Origin: Fistularia commersonii
Taxonomy: Eukaryota; Chordata; Actinopteri; Syngnathiformes; Fistulariidae
Direction of reading: 5' to 3'
Length of the DNA stretch: 64,000 nucleotides
Assembly (NCBI GenBank): GCA_037954325.1
Contig: JBBMNZ010000035.1
Coordinates: 4,050,001-4,114,000, forward strand
Both the position numbers and the translations under genes were made by a program. The number at the start of each line of letters is the position of its first letter. The stretch's first letter is position 1. The notes beneath the pieces are model-generated. The model was not told where the DNA came from, made no database searches, and was given only the letters and a program-made list of their open reading frames with translations. Below, in pieces: positions 49,119 through 62,869 of this stretch.

Positions 49119-50493
49119 TGAAAACGCTAATTGCAGGAACGCCGAGTTAATTTAAGGTGAACCTATAAAATTCCCACCACCACCCTGCACATACACAAAA
49201 TCACAAATTGGATATTACCCCCCCCCCCCAAGGATTTTTGTTGCATTTTCACTTTTTTTTCCCCCACATACAGGTTTTCAAATGTGATTCTTTTTGATGG
49301 ATCGTGAATCACGTGACCCCATTCACAAGGATCTGGCACTGAGTTGATTTGATTTTCCCAAGCTGTGCAGATAACCCGCACCCTTTTTCTATCTAGGCAA
49401 GTGATCCGTTGGAAAAAAAAAAAAAAATTGTGACAATGCAAAGCGACTCATATCTTTTCATGGAAATATTCTGCTACTGAAACCCACCTCTGGGTTTACT
49501 CCTGACCAGAAGTGGAGGGAACGTGGCAGTCCTGCCCCCTTGCAGCTTCCCCCGGGAAGGAAGGGGCGGGGGTGAAGATGGAAGCACCGACGTGTCCAAA
49601 GCTGCGCTTCGAGAGCCCCTAAATCAGAAATCACATCTGGACCTCTTTGGATTGCTCTCTTTCGGTCGTTGGACGGGGAACGACCTGGATTCGTTGATCT
49701 GCTGCCAAAAAGTTGTCAGAGAAACAAATCCACACAGAGTCATGAGGGGAAAACAAACTCATCGTTGGCTGAGGATCAATGTCCGGAGCGGTCCCGGGAG
49801 GATGGCCCCGCAGTCCTCTGCATACCTGAGGGCCCGTCAGGAAAACCTTAAATGTTAGTGGACACAGATGACACCTCGAGGTGAATTATTTATTATCACT
49901 TTTTTTTATTTTATCGGGGAATCCACAAGTACTTTAAAAGAAGGTTATACAGCGCTGTACATGTGGGAGGCCGGGCAGACTCGGCCGGTCGTGTCGCCTC
50001 CCTTTAAATACTATTCATATTTAAATGTTCTACAATCTTATCATGATACAGTGATACAATAAAAGCTTGTGTAACTGGTCCTGCAGCTTCTCTGATATGT
50101 CGGTAATATTTCTGTCGGGACTGTTGTTTCCATGTGATGTTTTCTTTTTCTCCCCCCCCCCCCCGAAAAAAGAGGAATGTAAAAAAAAGAAGAAAAAAAT
50201 AGAAAAAAAAAAAAGACCAATCAGGAGGCAGAAACTGCCCGGCTGTGTGGCTCCTGCTTCGCTCGCACGTTAGAGAGAAAGAGACCAGAGAGGAAGAGGA
50301 GTGGGGGGGTTCGGGTGTCATGTTCTGGAGGCTGGTCCGCCGTGGAAACGGACACCAGTTCATTAGTGGTTTCTTTTTTTCTTTGCAGAGGAGCGCGAGT
50401 TCTGCTTTGTGCGTTCCGCTACTTTTGACTCTTCCTGTGTCCGAGCCTTCGTCGCCTTCCCTCCCTCCCTCCCTCCCTCCCCCCACGACCGGC

Positions 50494-53400
50494 TCACTTC
50501 CATAGCTGCGTGCTCAGAGTCTGGCCGGATCCGGAGGCGGCCCAACCGCCCATGGCCGACGGCTGCCCGAAGGCCATCTGACCGCCGGCGCTGTTGAGAG
50601 CCAAGCCCGACATCTGCTGGTTCACCTGTGGAGGGGAGAGGACGAAGAGTAGCACTGAAAAAGACGTACAAATCCGACCCCTGCTGGCAATTATTCATAT
50701 AAAAAATAAAAAAAAGGAAAAAAACAAATGTATCACATGACCTCAAATTGCAGAGTTTGTAGAGTGACGTTTCTTGAGACCCTCAACTGTCAGAGGATAT
50801 ATTACACAATACTTTCATATTCATACTCATAGAGTCAAAGGGTTCTCTCTATTTTTTTTTAAATTGAGTTATTTTTGTGGACAAATGTGTTGCCCTAAAT
50901 TAGGTCCGCGTGGCTCTTTGGAGAGCTGCTCTTTCAAGGTCAACGCGCCCACAGAGAGAGGGTGGTAAAATTATCTGCACCAACGACGTTAATTCAAGGC
51001 CTGTGAGAACGGTTGAAGGGCTAACTTAGACCAACATGCCAACCTCTGGTCAACCGACGGTAATCCAAACCCGTGCCTGGACAGGTGTAATCCTCAGCAT
51101 CCTCACAGCTAGTGGAAATTATCATTCGGTCTCTGGGTTTCGCCCACAACGCTTAGTAGAGCTTTATAAGTGTACCGTTCTGCATTCTGCTGCCACCCAA
51201 CGGCGGCAGGGAAATTGCAGCAAAGTGCTTGAGATATCAGTTGCTGGACGCACTGGGTGCGGCCCTGATGTGTGACAAGAGAGAGCACACACCTCCCAGC
51301 GACAAACCAACAATGGTTCCTGGGCGGCTGTTATGCAACGCGGTTCCTTGTAATCATGTTACAGTAAGAATTCTCTCCCCCCCCTGTGTTTCTGCAATGA
51401 TGAGCTGATTTACGCTGCTTGAAAGTGTGATCAGCGTTCCTTTATTTTGCAATAAGTTGTGTGGCAGCTATTGTGAAACCCCAGGGCACAAGCTCTTTTA
51501 TTGATTATAATATAATGATTGAAGGAGTTGCTTCAGAACTGCAAACGTGACACGGTAACAGGTTGGCAATGGGTTTTACAGAAACAAACGACAAAGTGAT
51601 TGAGCTTCACAGAGAGCTGTGCCCCTTTTCTGTTGAAAATGTTTTATTTAATGTGATCGGTGGGTAAAAAAGGACATCCTGGGTGATGCATTTTTAAGAA
51701 CTGATCGCTTGTGAACTTCCAAACATCAAACAGAGATGGCATATGGCTGACTTTGCTCAGAAAAAGCACTAATTGTCTTTGCTGAAAGAGGAAGAAAATA
51801 CTATACTCTTTTCTTGTGACTGGTTATTTATACAGGCTGCTTCTAATATCATATATAAAACCCAGTCTTCCCTGTTCTCACGTAAACCAAACCACAACTT
51901 CTCAGCCGTGAGTAAACTGTTCATTTAAACCTGTAATTAGCATTGACAGCGTAATGGTGTGCGCACAGCTAAGCTAGTATCGCTAAGCCCGTGATTGACA
52001 GCTCGATATGGCGAGGGGAGGTTCGTACCTGAGCCATGTTCCACTGAGCCTGCTGCCCGGGCTGGATGGCGTACATGCCCTGGGCGGGCACCATGCCCGC
52101 GGCCATGGGGCCGGCCTGCGGGGCCATCATCCTGGGGGCCATGCCCATCACGCCGCTCGCGGGAGCGTTTCCCATGAAGCCGTTGGGCACCGTCATTCCG
52201 ACCATCATGCCCGGACTGGGACCCATCATGGCGGCTCCGCTCTGCGCCATCATAGCCCCCATGACCGTCGTAGGCGGCATGGCCGTGCCCATGCCGGGGA
52301 AGGCCTGGTAACCGGCGGCGGCCTGGACGGGAAACTGCATCTGAGAGGCTCCCATGAACATGCCAGCTGAGGAGAGAGGGACATGAAGGACAGATGGATG
52401 AGCACATACGTGCTTGGATGGACACTTAAAGGGTTCAAAGTTCTCACTTCCATGTGTGGTACCTTCTAATGCTAATGCTAAGTCTCCAGTAGCACTGAAA
52501 TGACACATGGCGTTGTGCAAAAATAGACAGACCTACGGAGTTCGGAGTATTTAACACGCTGAAATACGTTTCAATCGACACAAAAATATGGCAGACTTTA
52601 CCCCGTTTTTACAGCTCTCGTGCCATCCCAACTTCCCGCTGCACATCAGTTTGCCACTTTTCTCGCCATTTTACGGCGGCGACGTCACGTACCATCAGGT
52701 TCTGGTGGGAATAATCTACCGAGGTCTTCCTTGTGAAAGGGGTTCTGTTTCCACAGAGTATCTCAGCAATGAAAAGACGATTGTGTTCTGGCGACACGTT
52801 CCCACAACCACAGAATCCGTTCTGTCTTTCGACAGATTTTTGGTCCGACACCACTCTCACAACGTCAACAAATGAAACACACGTCAACTAGGAAGTCTCC
52901 ATGTTGAGACCCGGTGGAGAAGCTCCTTACCAGCGGGGGCCTGCTGTGACATGCTATTGGTCCCGTACAGGGACAGGATGGAGTCCTTAGACAGCGGTTT
53001 CTTCGCACCGTCCTCCGTCTTGGCGCCACTGCTGCTGTCGCTGAACAGATCCAGGTCTCCCTGCCCGGACCCCGAGCCGGCGCCGCCTCCACCCCCGCCC
53101 CCTGTCGCCGGGGCTTGTGTTGGAGTGCTGGCCGCGTTACTGGAGCTCACCTGAAGGACATTGTATGTGTAAAGTCAGTTTGACACCCGGTGCCTTAGAC
53201 CGACCACGGGGCAAAAAATAAAACGTAACGACGAGGAAGAATTACGAAACGCAAGTTTCACACACGGGCGTGCAGAAGTTATTTGTTCCATCAACACGGC
53301 GGAGAACAAAAAGTGATGTGAAATACCACTGGAGAAGGCGGCGGGACAAATACTAAACATGCGTGGAAATGTATGGACATTTGTTTGTTCAGGCAAACAA

Positions 53401-56400
53401 AACACTCCCAACGCTGAACGCCTGACATTTGATCTATTTTTACGCTGAGCAATAAGATGGGTTGGGGGGGAGAAAAGAAGCCCATAACTGATGAATAACA
53501 AGACTATTTCTTTCAGCTGCTGTGTTTGGCTGGGTGTGTGTGTGTGTCCACTGCACGTCATGTGCTGCTCTCTGCCTCAGGGCTTTTAACTGCTTCTCCC
53601 TTGTGACTTTCTCATCCTCTCTCTTTGATTTTGTTTCAGAGTTCCTCAGAACAGCCCTCACAGCCTCGTTCCCCTTGTGAGGCCCAACCCGTTGCCGCCC
53701 GTCTCTTTCATTTTTTGCCGTGTGTTTTCTCTTTCCTCGGTGGGACGGGGGCTTACCTGAGGGAACTGAGCTGCCGGCGTGGATACGGGTAGGGGGTTGG
53801 ACACCATGGGGCCAAATATATCCAGGTCGTTGTTCTGGCTCGTGCTCGTGCTCCCATTGTTTGTCGATGCGGCTGCCGGTGCGTCTGAGGCAGAAAGTGA
53901 AAAAACTGGTTTGGGGAAGGGAAAATTACACTCGGTGAAGCACAGATGTCGACACAGGAGTGGTTAGCCGGCTTCCTTCGCGGAGAGAAAGATGTGAGTA
54001 CGAACCCACTGGCTCGTGGAGGCCTTTAGAAATGAGGTTGGATCCCCCCCCCTCTTCCCTGAGGTGGTTTCTCTACCTTCTTCCCACAGCCCAAAAAAAC
54101 CCGAAGACTAAATTGTCCGTAGGTATGAGAGGCTGAATGGTTGGTTGCCTCATTGGTAGCTCTGTGACTGACAGGTGATGGGTCCAGGTTAAATGCTGCC
54201 CCCCCGTGACCCTATTAGCAGGATAAGCTGCGTAGAAAACCTATGGATTGGACTACAACAGATTTAGGTCTTCTGATGCGACTTCCACTTCACCAACACG
54301 CTGCGTGAAATAGACGACGGATTACTGTCGAGAAGTGAGACAAGCGGAGACATTCGTCCAGAGCTGTGCAGGCAGACGGCGGCACAGTTAAAAAATTTAT
54401 CAGCTCGCCTTTGCGGCCTAATCTACAATGGGGCGACAATAACTGCAAACAAGCTGTCTCCATAAATAATTCAAACTCCCCCCTGGCCCAATGTTCAACA
54501 TGGTAATAAGTCGTATTAAAAAAGTGAACGTCAACACAATGAGAGTGCGGTGAAGAGGTGCCGTCCACACGCCAGGCCTTGTTTGAGAAAAAAATGGAGT
54601 TTGCTTTGGACAGAAGGTGCTACACGCTTCAGTCATGTGGTGATGGGTTTTCAAGGAATCGACCGGGGCGTGGCTTGAGGTTAAACCCCCTCAACGGCAA
54701 ATACCGAAAACAATCAACCGCCATCGAACTGGCGGGCTGTGGCTTGCATTAACGCTGACGGACTTCGAGAAAAAAAGAAAAAGAAAGTGCTGATTTAGGG
54801 GTCGGAGTGGGGGAACAAGAAGTTCCAAGTCGGCTTGTGAACCTCCGCAGCTGAGTCAGCAGTTAGGACTTCCTCAAAGGCCCGTGCAGCGGTGTAGGTT
54901 CTTGGACGTGAAGCAGTCTTTGAATTTGTAGCAACGTAAAGAAGAAAACCATGGTGCCGGACAACGCGGACATGTTTGCTGCCCGACAGCAGAACAGAAT
55001 GGTGGGTTCTCTCGTCGGAGATTCCAGTCACGGTTCCATGCCAACTCTAAAACAGCCTGCGACCCGTCACATAAACAACAAATTACTCAGGATGCTGTTT
55101 GTTTACAACATTCAGGCTGTTCTATAAACACAGGCCTTATCTTCCCACCATTTTCATTCAAAAACTTTCAGCTCATTCACAGAAAAATAGCGAGGGAGAA
55201 TCCTAAACGCTGCAGGCAAGACACCCACAAAGGCAATTATTTGCACTTGCTGGAGCCGCAGGCCGGTCTGGTCAAAGTGTCCAGCTTGCAGATCAACAGT
55301 CAACATTCATCTGAGGGGTGACGTGTCTCTACCAACTAAAAGGCTTGCAGTTTCGCCCCGCTACCTTTTTTTTGGTATTTGGGGGTAAGAAACATCAACA
55401 AGCAGTCAGAAAACCACTATTCAAAAGGTCTTTTCTGAAAGAAAAAGTTCTTTTTCAACAGCTTTCGATCAAATTTAGGCCCTCCTCATCTCCTGCAACA
55501 CAATAATGCTGATCATCCTTCCTTAAAAAAAGCAGAAAACACAAATACTCAAATCAAACACAAGCATGCTTTTCCCCCATTGGGTGAGATCAAAAACAGG
55601 ATATATCATATACCGCCAAGACTGGATAGGAATAAGGACGATTTTACTGCATGTTAAATAATGTTTTTTTTTTCTCCATAATTCACATCAGCGTTGCGAC
55701 CAGAGACACTCACCGAGGCCTAGAAGGTTGACAGAGGGTTCTGAGGTCTTAGCCGGGCTGATTTTGGGTACGGGCCTGGACTCTTCTGTCTTTAAGACAA
55801 AATCATTCACACCGTTTGGTTTAAAAACTAAAAGGAACTTAATTTCATAAACCAACACAGAGAAGCTGGCTCTGCGAGGCTCTCCTCCTCAGAGGCTGCC
55901 AACATGATACTTACCTTGTTGTAAGAGGACACCTTGCTCCCCCTGTCTTTCTCCTTCTCTTTCTTGCTATCTTTTGGCTAAAACAAAACAATAAGAGAAG
56001 AGAAAGCTAAGCCACTGCACACACAGAAACGCGCGGTGCAACGTGCACACTTGACGTGAGCGGTGAGAAAAGTGAAACGTGAAACCTACGCTGCCTCCGT
56101 TGGTCACATTCTTGCTGTAGTACTTCTTCTTCTCGTATTTATCCCTGATGAAGAATTCAACAGCTCTGGGGCCGAAGTTAAGGGGGACGGAAACAACAGG
56201 AAATAAAACAAAACATACAATTTTGAGAGGGAGGGAGATGCATTAGGGCTACAGTCACAATCATAAGGTTGATTTTTCCAAACTCTCAATCTCGAAAACT
56301 CCCAGTGGCGGATGCAACTACACAAATATAACTTGGAAACAATTGAGTCCTATTTGTGTGACGGTGAAGGATACTGGTCTGTTTGAGGTCTTCTGAAGTT

Positions 56401-58837
56401 TTCTGGAAGGTTGGCCTCGTAAAGCAGCCGGGCCTTGGTGTTCCCCATGTCTTGTATACTCTGGGGGAGAGGAAACGCAGAAGGCGTCAATAGGGCCGCG
56501 TCAATAGGGCCGCGTGAAAGCGCCGCTCATCCTGTCATGGTGCGAGGCTCATCCAGGTTCTCGTCACTAGCGTAGAAGCAGCGGTTTTCATTTTCGTTAT
56601 AACGGACTGCCAGGAACACTCTTCTGCAAATATTGTGAGGCAACATGTATGAGCATATCTAGACAAATTGAACAATTAAAAAAAAAAAAGAAGGAAATAT
56701 GAAAGGAAAACAACTTTGTTAATTTTTTTTTAATCTAACCAAAACACTCTTTTTGGGGAACAATGATAATGCCTATGCGGGTGATTCTACGCTGAATTAT
56801 CTTAAAGAGAATCCACTCTGCTGCGGATAGATAGTTTATCAACGACTTCCAGGTGTAACATTTGCATTCGACTTTGGAGCCACGAGCCTGGAAACATACA
56901 CCACCAGCGAGAAGAGTGTCCGATTCTGAGCAGGAACAAGCATGAAGTCCAAGAAGGTTGCTTTTCAGCTTACCAATGAAACCGAGAAAGAACTTTGATC
57001 CAATAAAGCGGATGAGATCCACAAAAATCAATCCCAGGATCCATGTTGAGACACTTCCTCCTTCATCCCTCACACAATCTCGGAATCCCAGAGCGAGGGA
57101 AAGCCTCTCTGGTCTGACACAACCCACTTCTGACGTTATTTTATCTTTATGATTAGATGGTAACTGTAGTAAATACATACAATCTTCTCTCGGTCTGTCA
57201 GTTTGTTGAAAGTCTGTCTTTACGGGTTACGTATTGACAGCGCATCATGAAAAGAGCAACGCAGATTCAGCTTTGATAACAGAGGGCTGTTTTCACATTG
57301 ATTCGACCTCAAAGTGAGGTTGACACAAATGACGTATGACCTCACAGCCGGGGAAAATCTTAGTCAAACAAGAACAGTATTTGCAGTCGTTGCATAGCTG
57401 ATGGATGACTACATGATCAAATCGTGGGAGGAATAAGAGCCACTTTTTGTGGGGGAAAAAAAGTCGAGCGAAAATGATCATTACAGAGCATCGAAGACAG
57501 TCTGAATCTTTAACAACACCACCACAGTCACCAGAATTGGGTCAAAGACATCTGCTAGTCTGATACCCAACACCAACAGATGGGTAGTTTTTATTTCACA
57601 GTCTTGTCAGATACATGAGGATATTCGAGAGAGGAAAAAAAGATGTTTCCCATGTGAAATCATGCCTTGGGTATTTACACGAACACCAATGCACATGTTG
57701 GAAACCTGCAATTATGGTTACCTCAGTACAAATATACAATGATACAACAGCATGCAGACAGCCTCTGTCAAATCTCATTACGGGGTGACTTGTTATGACG
57801 GAGCCAAACTAGCTATTAGACAGAGGAATCTTGGCCACCGCAGTGCAGATTTCAACCAATCTCTGGTTAAAACTGCAGCCCACAACTCCATTGACTTGCC
57901 TCAAGTCTAGCGACACTTTTTCTTTTTTGCAAATCCCCCTTTAAAGCAGCGGGGGTGTTGAAAATTCAGTACTGTCACATGTCACAGTTTTTACCTCCAA
58001 AGACCTGCGCCCACATGCTTGACCATCACATTTTGGGATCAACTTAAAGATACCGTACTTTGGACTTTCTCAAAAAGCAGATCATGTTAAGATAAGCCAA
58101 GATAGCAACAAGAAATTAAACATGGGTGCCAAGCAAGAGCTCGGGTCTTGGGGGGGTCAATATACCAAGTATCACCAAGGACTCTGGATGAAAACAAATG
58201 ACAATTCCAGCGGATTCCCATGACAACGAGCTAGCACCTGGATCTGATCTGAGGTCCACTGGTCCAGGTTGACGGACTTCACTCTGGATATGTGAACGCC
58301 CAGGTTCCTGTGGATGCCGGCGCACCGGATGCAGATAAACACCCCTAGATTCCACGATGCCCATCTGGGACCTGAAGTAGGGAGGCATAAAGAGAAGAGG
58401 GAGGGAAAATAATCGATCGGGTTTTGAATGGATGACTAACGACTACTTTGAAGGACGTGAAACACGGCGTGGCTTGAGGTCTTCTTCTGAGAGAGAAGAA
58501 GAAGTCTGATGGCTGCTGACAGCCGAACGGAAGAGAAGTTAGCTTGCGAGTTAGCCACTTAGTTTAGCTGTAGGGGCTCGGTGTCAGCTGACTAGCCTGA
58601 GCCTGTTACACACCTGGCGGTTAGCTTTAGTACAGCTAACCGACGCGGATGCTACACCGAAGCTAGTTACCGGTAACCCCACCCCCCTACCCCCACCGTC
58701 GACGGCGTAAAGGTCGCACCTTTCGCCTCGCAGTCGGCGCAGTACTTGTTGTCGTCCTCCCTCAACATTTTGGAGAGAATGGCCTGGTGCTGCTCGTTGA
58801 GTTTCTGGGCCTTCTCTCTCTCCGAGCGGGTCGCCAT
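50494..58837 (-). CDS. smap1: SMAP1, Arf GTPase-activating protein (ten coding exons)
   Basis: Stimulates GTP hydrolysis on Arf (Arf6 in mammals) and acts in clathrin-dependent endocytosis. Exons in transcript order: 58837-58720, 58371-58238, 56460-56375, 56165-56090, 55977-55915, 55789-55714, 53884-53757, 53150-52931, 52366-52029, 50625-50494; 456 residues, close to mammalian SMAP1. The ArfGAP zinc finger CX2CX16CX2C uses Cys33, Cys36, Cys53 and Cys56, and the catalytic Arg is 61 in GIHRNLG. A Lys/Glu-rich linker follows. A clathrin box LLGLD lies at 181-185, across an exon junction. DLDIFGP and DLDLFSD motifs come next, then a Met/Gly-rich region, and the C-terminus is GQTLSTQLWK. Exons 8-10 lie in duplication copy B. 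Name supported by whole-length similarity; SMAP2 is less likely. Confidence 0.93.
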
Positions 58838-59047
58838 GTTCGCGGCTTCGGCGGTACCTGTTAACCTTCACCGTTCGTTTCTTTTAAAAAGAGCTCAACC
58901 GTTCGCCGGTCACCAGTCGAAAGCAGGCTCGGATAAAAAAGACCATAATCAGAGGAGCGGACGCCTCTGGCTGGTATGAGAACACCCGGAACCGGAATCC
59001 TTTCTCCGCCCACAGGAATTCTGGAGCTGACGCAGCGCCCGCGTCTG

Positions 59048-59070
59048 ATTGGACGAAGGCTCTGACGTCA
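59048..59070 (-). promoter_or_regulatory. smap1: smap1 promoter elements: CCAAT box and CRE
   Basis: A CCAAT box (minus strand, at about 59048-59052) and the palindromic cAMP-response element TGACGTCA (59063-59070) lie 210-235 bp upstream of the smap1 start codon, in a CpG-containing stretch with no TATA box. Confidence 0.45.
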
Positions 59071-59079
59071 GCTGACGCA

Positions 59080-60170
59080 GAGATTTCTCGTCACGTAACC
59101 AGAGTAACGCCAAGAGTTTCACAGGAAATGAAGTGTCGCTATACTTATTTCAAAATCAGTATTGATGACGAAAACCCAAATGTGTGAAATGTAAAAAATA
59201 TATAATACCTAGTAAAAACCTAATAATAAATACTACAAATAAATCGTTTTTATGGTCTAGTTCAGAAGCGCAGTAAAGGTTGATCATGTGTCAACTGTCA
59301 GTTAATCTCAATTTTGTCTTTCATTTAACCACTTTTTATCATCACAAAAAATATGAATCATGAAGATGAACTACCTGAAAAAAATCAATGCCCCAAATAC
59401 TGCGGGGGGGCTATGAAGCTTGTTGGCTAAAAGATGAGGTGCAATCACGATGAACTTATCACTGTGAAGGTGGCAGGAAACTACATTTGAATCAGTGAGG
59501 GTCAGGACATGATGGGTTAAAGTCAGGAGAGTAAACTTTTATTTTGTTTGAAGTAACTTGGAATTATTATGGCTAAAGATATTCAAATAACTCTTCTGGG
59601 GAGCTACATTAACTATTCAATAAGAAGAAGTCAAAGCCACATTATGACTATCACTATTCTATCTAAACAATTCCAAAAAAAGTTGAATTAATCAAGCCAA
59701 AAAAAAAAGGAAATTTTTAAGAGTATTTGTCATAAAATTGTACAGAGTTCGATGACCAGAATCGCTTCTGCCATAGTTTTTTCAAAATGATTAAAATGTT
59801 TATTGAACTTAAGCATGGTTGTACACTTTTAAAGTCTACTTCTTCATCAAACAAGTTTTTTTAAAGTACAAATAAATGCTCTGAAAGATCATGATCTAGT
59901 ATGTCACAGCTAAAATATCCCTACTAAAATGTAGAGTTTCTCAAAAAGAGAATCATGTTTTAAATGTACTAAGCTAAAAAATAACATGTATATACATATA
60001 CATATACATATATATATATTTACAACATGCAGTAAAACACAAGCCTCTGTGCTTTCCAGGCACAGTATCTTCCCATCAGCTCACACAGATAATGACAGTG
60101 CAGCACAGGCAGCCTCCGGATTAGAATTACAGGCGGATAAGTGAGCACTTGAGATGCCTAATGCACCGCT
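59080..60170. other. Spacer between smap1 and cenpk
   Basis: AT-rich, no coding frame. It includes a TA/CA stretch at about 59990-60020. A minus-strand AATAAA at 59799-59804, about 370 bp past the cenpk stop, could serve as its polyadenylation signal. Confidence 0.45.
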
Positions 60171-60173
60171 GCC

Positions 60174-62869
60174 TCAGAGAAAGGTTTCCAGGCGGATCTT
60201 GAAGTGATTCTCCTGGTGCCTGACGGCGATCGAATGGCGGAGGAGCAACTCGACGTACGGCGGCCAGAAGGTGGAGTCTAGGGTCACGTAAGGGTCGTGT
60301 GCGGTAGTCAAGGACTTGTTCATGAGCAGCTGCAGGGCAGAGAGGAAAGCGAGTATGTGTATATGTTTATATTTATGTATAAAGCATGTAAAGGATGTAA
60401 GACAGAAGTCAATAGAATTCCAAAATCCTATAAGAGACCATTAACTGCATTTGGATTTGTAATATTTGACTTCTTTGACAAGACAAGGGACAGCGATCAA
60501 ATGTGACAAAAGCTGTAAAAAGGGATGGAAAAAGAAAAAAAATAATCAGAGCTATGAATATGCTGGTATTTTTCACACTTTAAGTTTATAATAAAGTTGG
60601 CAGAATTCACCACAGGTTTGCAGAGCATAAGAAGTCAGCAAATGCCCCAGCTGTTGATTTCTTGTGGGCATGACCTTAATCTTTTTAGCTATTTCAAAAT
60701 GTCGTCACCCGTGAGCTACGACGACAAACAATATGGTTAATTAGCCTGTAACAAGCAGCACCACTTGACATCCATTTAACCTCACTTCAACAATGTCGGC
60801 ATCTGACCGAGTTCCTGCTGGGAACGAAAAAATAAGAAAATGATAGGGTATTTTACAGTGAAATTATTGATCTGCGTAGTTTTCTTGTAGGTCTGTCATG
60901 CCGTGAGCTTAAGGGTCAGTGCCAACCCCTGCAGAGGTGAGAGACAGGGTTCAATGTGGTTGGGTCACCTGTCACTCACACCGTTCACGCCCGCGTTCAA
61001 AGCTATGGACAATTCAGAGTCTTCAATGAACCTACTGACTATTTTTTTGGTCTGCAGGGGGGAAGACGGAGAACCTGGAAAATCCAGGTGGGAGGACATG
61101 GAGAGAACACAAAGAGAGAACCTGGTCGGCCAACAGAGATCAGGATAAGGATTTTTCCCGCCGGGAGAATTAGTGCTTGCCGCTGTACCGACCCATTTAA
61201 GGATTTTTCAACATTCTTTTGTAGTTATATTAAACAATGAGTGCATCAGTAGCAGGAGAAATTATTAAATGTCTTACTGGTTCATTATCACCAGCCACGA
61301 TAACAAATAAAAAATAAAAAATTAATGACCATCATCCAACAGTCCCTTTATGATTGATCAAAACCCACCTCGAGAATTTCGTTAAGTGACTTTAAATCTT
61401 CATGAACACCCTCTGGAACATTCTGTGAATAAAGAGAAGCACGAGAGGCTGCGTTAACATGCTGTGTGTATTCATTAGCAAAAGAGTATGGTACCGTCCC
61501 CATGGAGATAATAAGCCACCATACCTTCTTCTTTTTTGCAGCAAAATCCACCTGAGGAGGAGGAACATGCTTCTCCAGGATATTCCCCAGAGCCTCAGTC
61601 AGCCTCTCCTGGTAGGACTTCATTTTCTGGATCCTCTCCTTCACGTCCTGCAGCTCGCTGTGCGGAGGTGCGCCCACATTAAAACAAAAGTTAAACACTT
61701 CATTAAACAATAGGCCCATTCACAGAAAATTCAAACAAACACACCCGTGGCTTTTGTGATCTTTTTTTTCCCCCGTACATCAGTGGCTTTTGGTTCTTCG
61801 GTTCAGCAGAACTGAGCGGTCTAACTCACCTGTGCCCCGATGAATCCTCCTTTTCCCTCTGAAAGGATTTGACTTTGTCACTGACAGCGGCAAGGACCTG
61901 TTTTTGCTCCTCGAACCACTCTTGCTCACTGAAAAACAAGAGGGGACACTCAGATCGACCTGGGCGTACACTTCCACGAGAACAATGTGAATTCGCACAC
62001 TGTGTGCTCTGGAAAACAGATTGAGTTTTGCTTGAATATTCTTTTTTTTAATTTGTAAAAATCTCATATTCATTCTTGGATATTACTCTGACAGGAAACA
62101 TGAATTCCACAGTCTCATGACAGTCATCTAGTCATCTTGAATTAACAGATGTCAAAGTCATAAGGCACGCACAGTGATTAAAAAAAGGTTACGTACAGCC
62201 TTTTAGTTTGCATCACTTTCTCCTTCTTGGCTCGATAGCAAGACACAATCATCTCCAGCTCGGAGCACACCTTGAGCATCTGCAGAAGGCAAAGCGGAGA
62301 GAGGAAAAAAGAAGTATGTTGTGCAGCCAGAGCAGTTGACCTTCTGACAGATAAACGCACTAACACACACAAACATACCTCCTCTTTTCCAGCTTTAAGC
62401 AAAACTTCCTGATTTGATGGCAGCACTGCATGGAAGAACACACACAACACACAGGATGTAAAAAATATGCAGATAGATAAAACAAATAATGACATAAAAC
62501 TACCGATGCAGAAAATCGTCTCTGGAACTGGTTGTCACACTGTTCTTTTTACAAGTTAAATAGGGCTGAGTAAGGCACAGGCGGTCGTGTAAAATTCTTT
62601 CATTCATTATCTGCATCCCTTGTTCTTCACATGAGCATGGTCAGCTTTTCACTGGACATGTATCCTGTCAATAACAGGACCAGTGACTTCCATCCAACCA
62701 TTCACTCTCTCATTCACACCTGAATTAAAAAAGCAGTGGACAGACTTCGGATGAAGATTTGCAGATGTCACAATCAACAATAAATCACGGCTGTAATTTT
62801 GAACTTACTTTGAGGTTTCGCTGTCTGCCACTGCTTCATTTCAGCTTCTGTTGCAGTTAGCCTGGTGAC
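60174..62869 (-). CDS. cenpk: CENP-K, inner kinetochore protein, 3' seven coding exons (5' end missing)
   Basis: Subunit of the constitutive centromere-associated network (with CENP-H, -I and -M), needed for kinetochore assembly at centromeres. Exons in transcript order: 62869-62809, 62425-62379, 62279-62197, 61928-61830, 61657-61525, 61422-61369, 60329-60174. They join in one frame to give the last 210 residues; human CENP-K has about 269. Most is predicted coiled coil (QEWFEEQKQV, KMKSYQERLTEALGNILEKH). A KKKK cluster precedes the conserved C-terminal block, which has FWPPYVELLLRHSIAVRH and ends IRLETFL. The first exon seen starts at a splice acceptor, so upstream exons lie past 64000 or were too short for me to recognise between 62870 and 64000. 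Confidence 0.88.

Larger units (their letters stand above)
45300..50480. other. Noncoding part of copy B
   Basis: Largely collinear with 32450-37750 of copy A. No supported gene apart from transposon pieces. Includes a CTCF-like motif at 49105-49118 and the 3' flank of smap1. Confidence 0.5.
40390..53545. repeat. Tandem segmental duplication, copy B
   Basis: Counterpart of 27330-40390. It is continuous with smap1 on the right, so it keeps exons 8-10 of that gene in working order. Private changes include a Tc1-like fragment (46769-47615), a MITE (48549-48906), about 480 bp of extra sequence in keratin intron 2 (about 42985-43470) and loss of about 400 bp upstream of the keratin. The right limit is a GT run at about 53535-53548 inside smap1 intron 7. 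Confidence 0.88.

Noticed and set aside
52588..52887. Frames on both strands in smap1 intron 8
   Set aside because: Intronic, no family resemblance, and no splice signals linking them to smap1.
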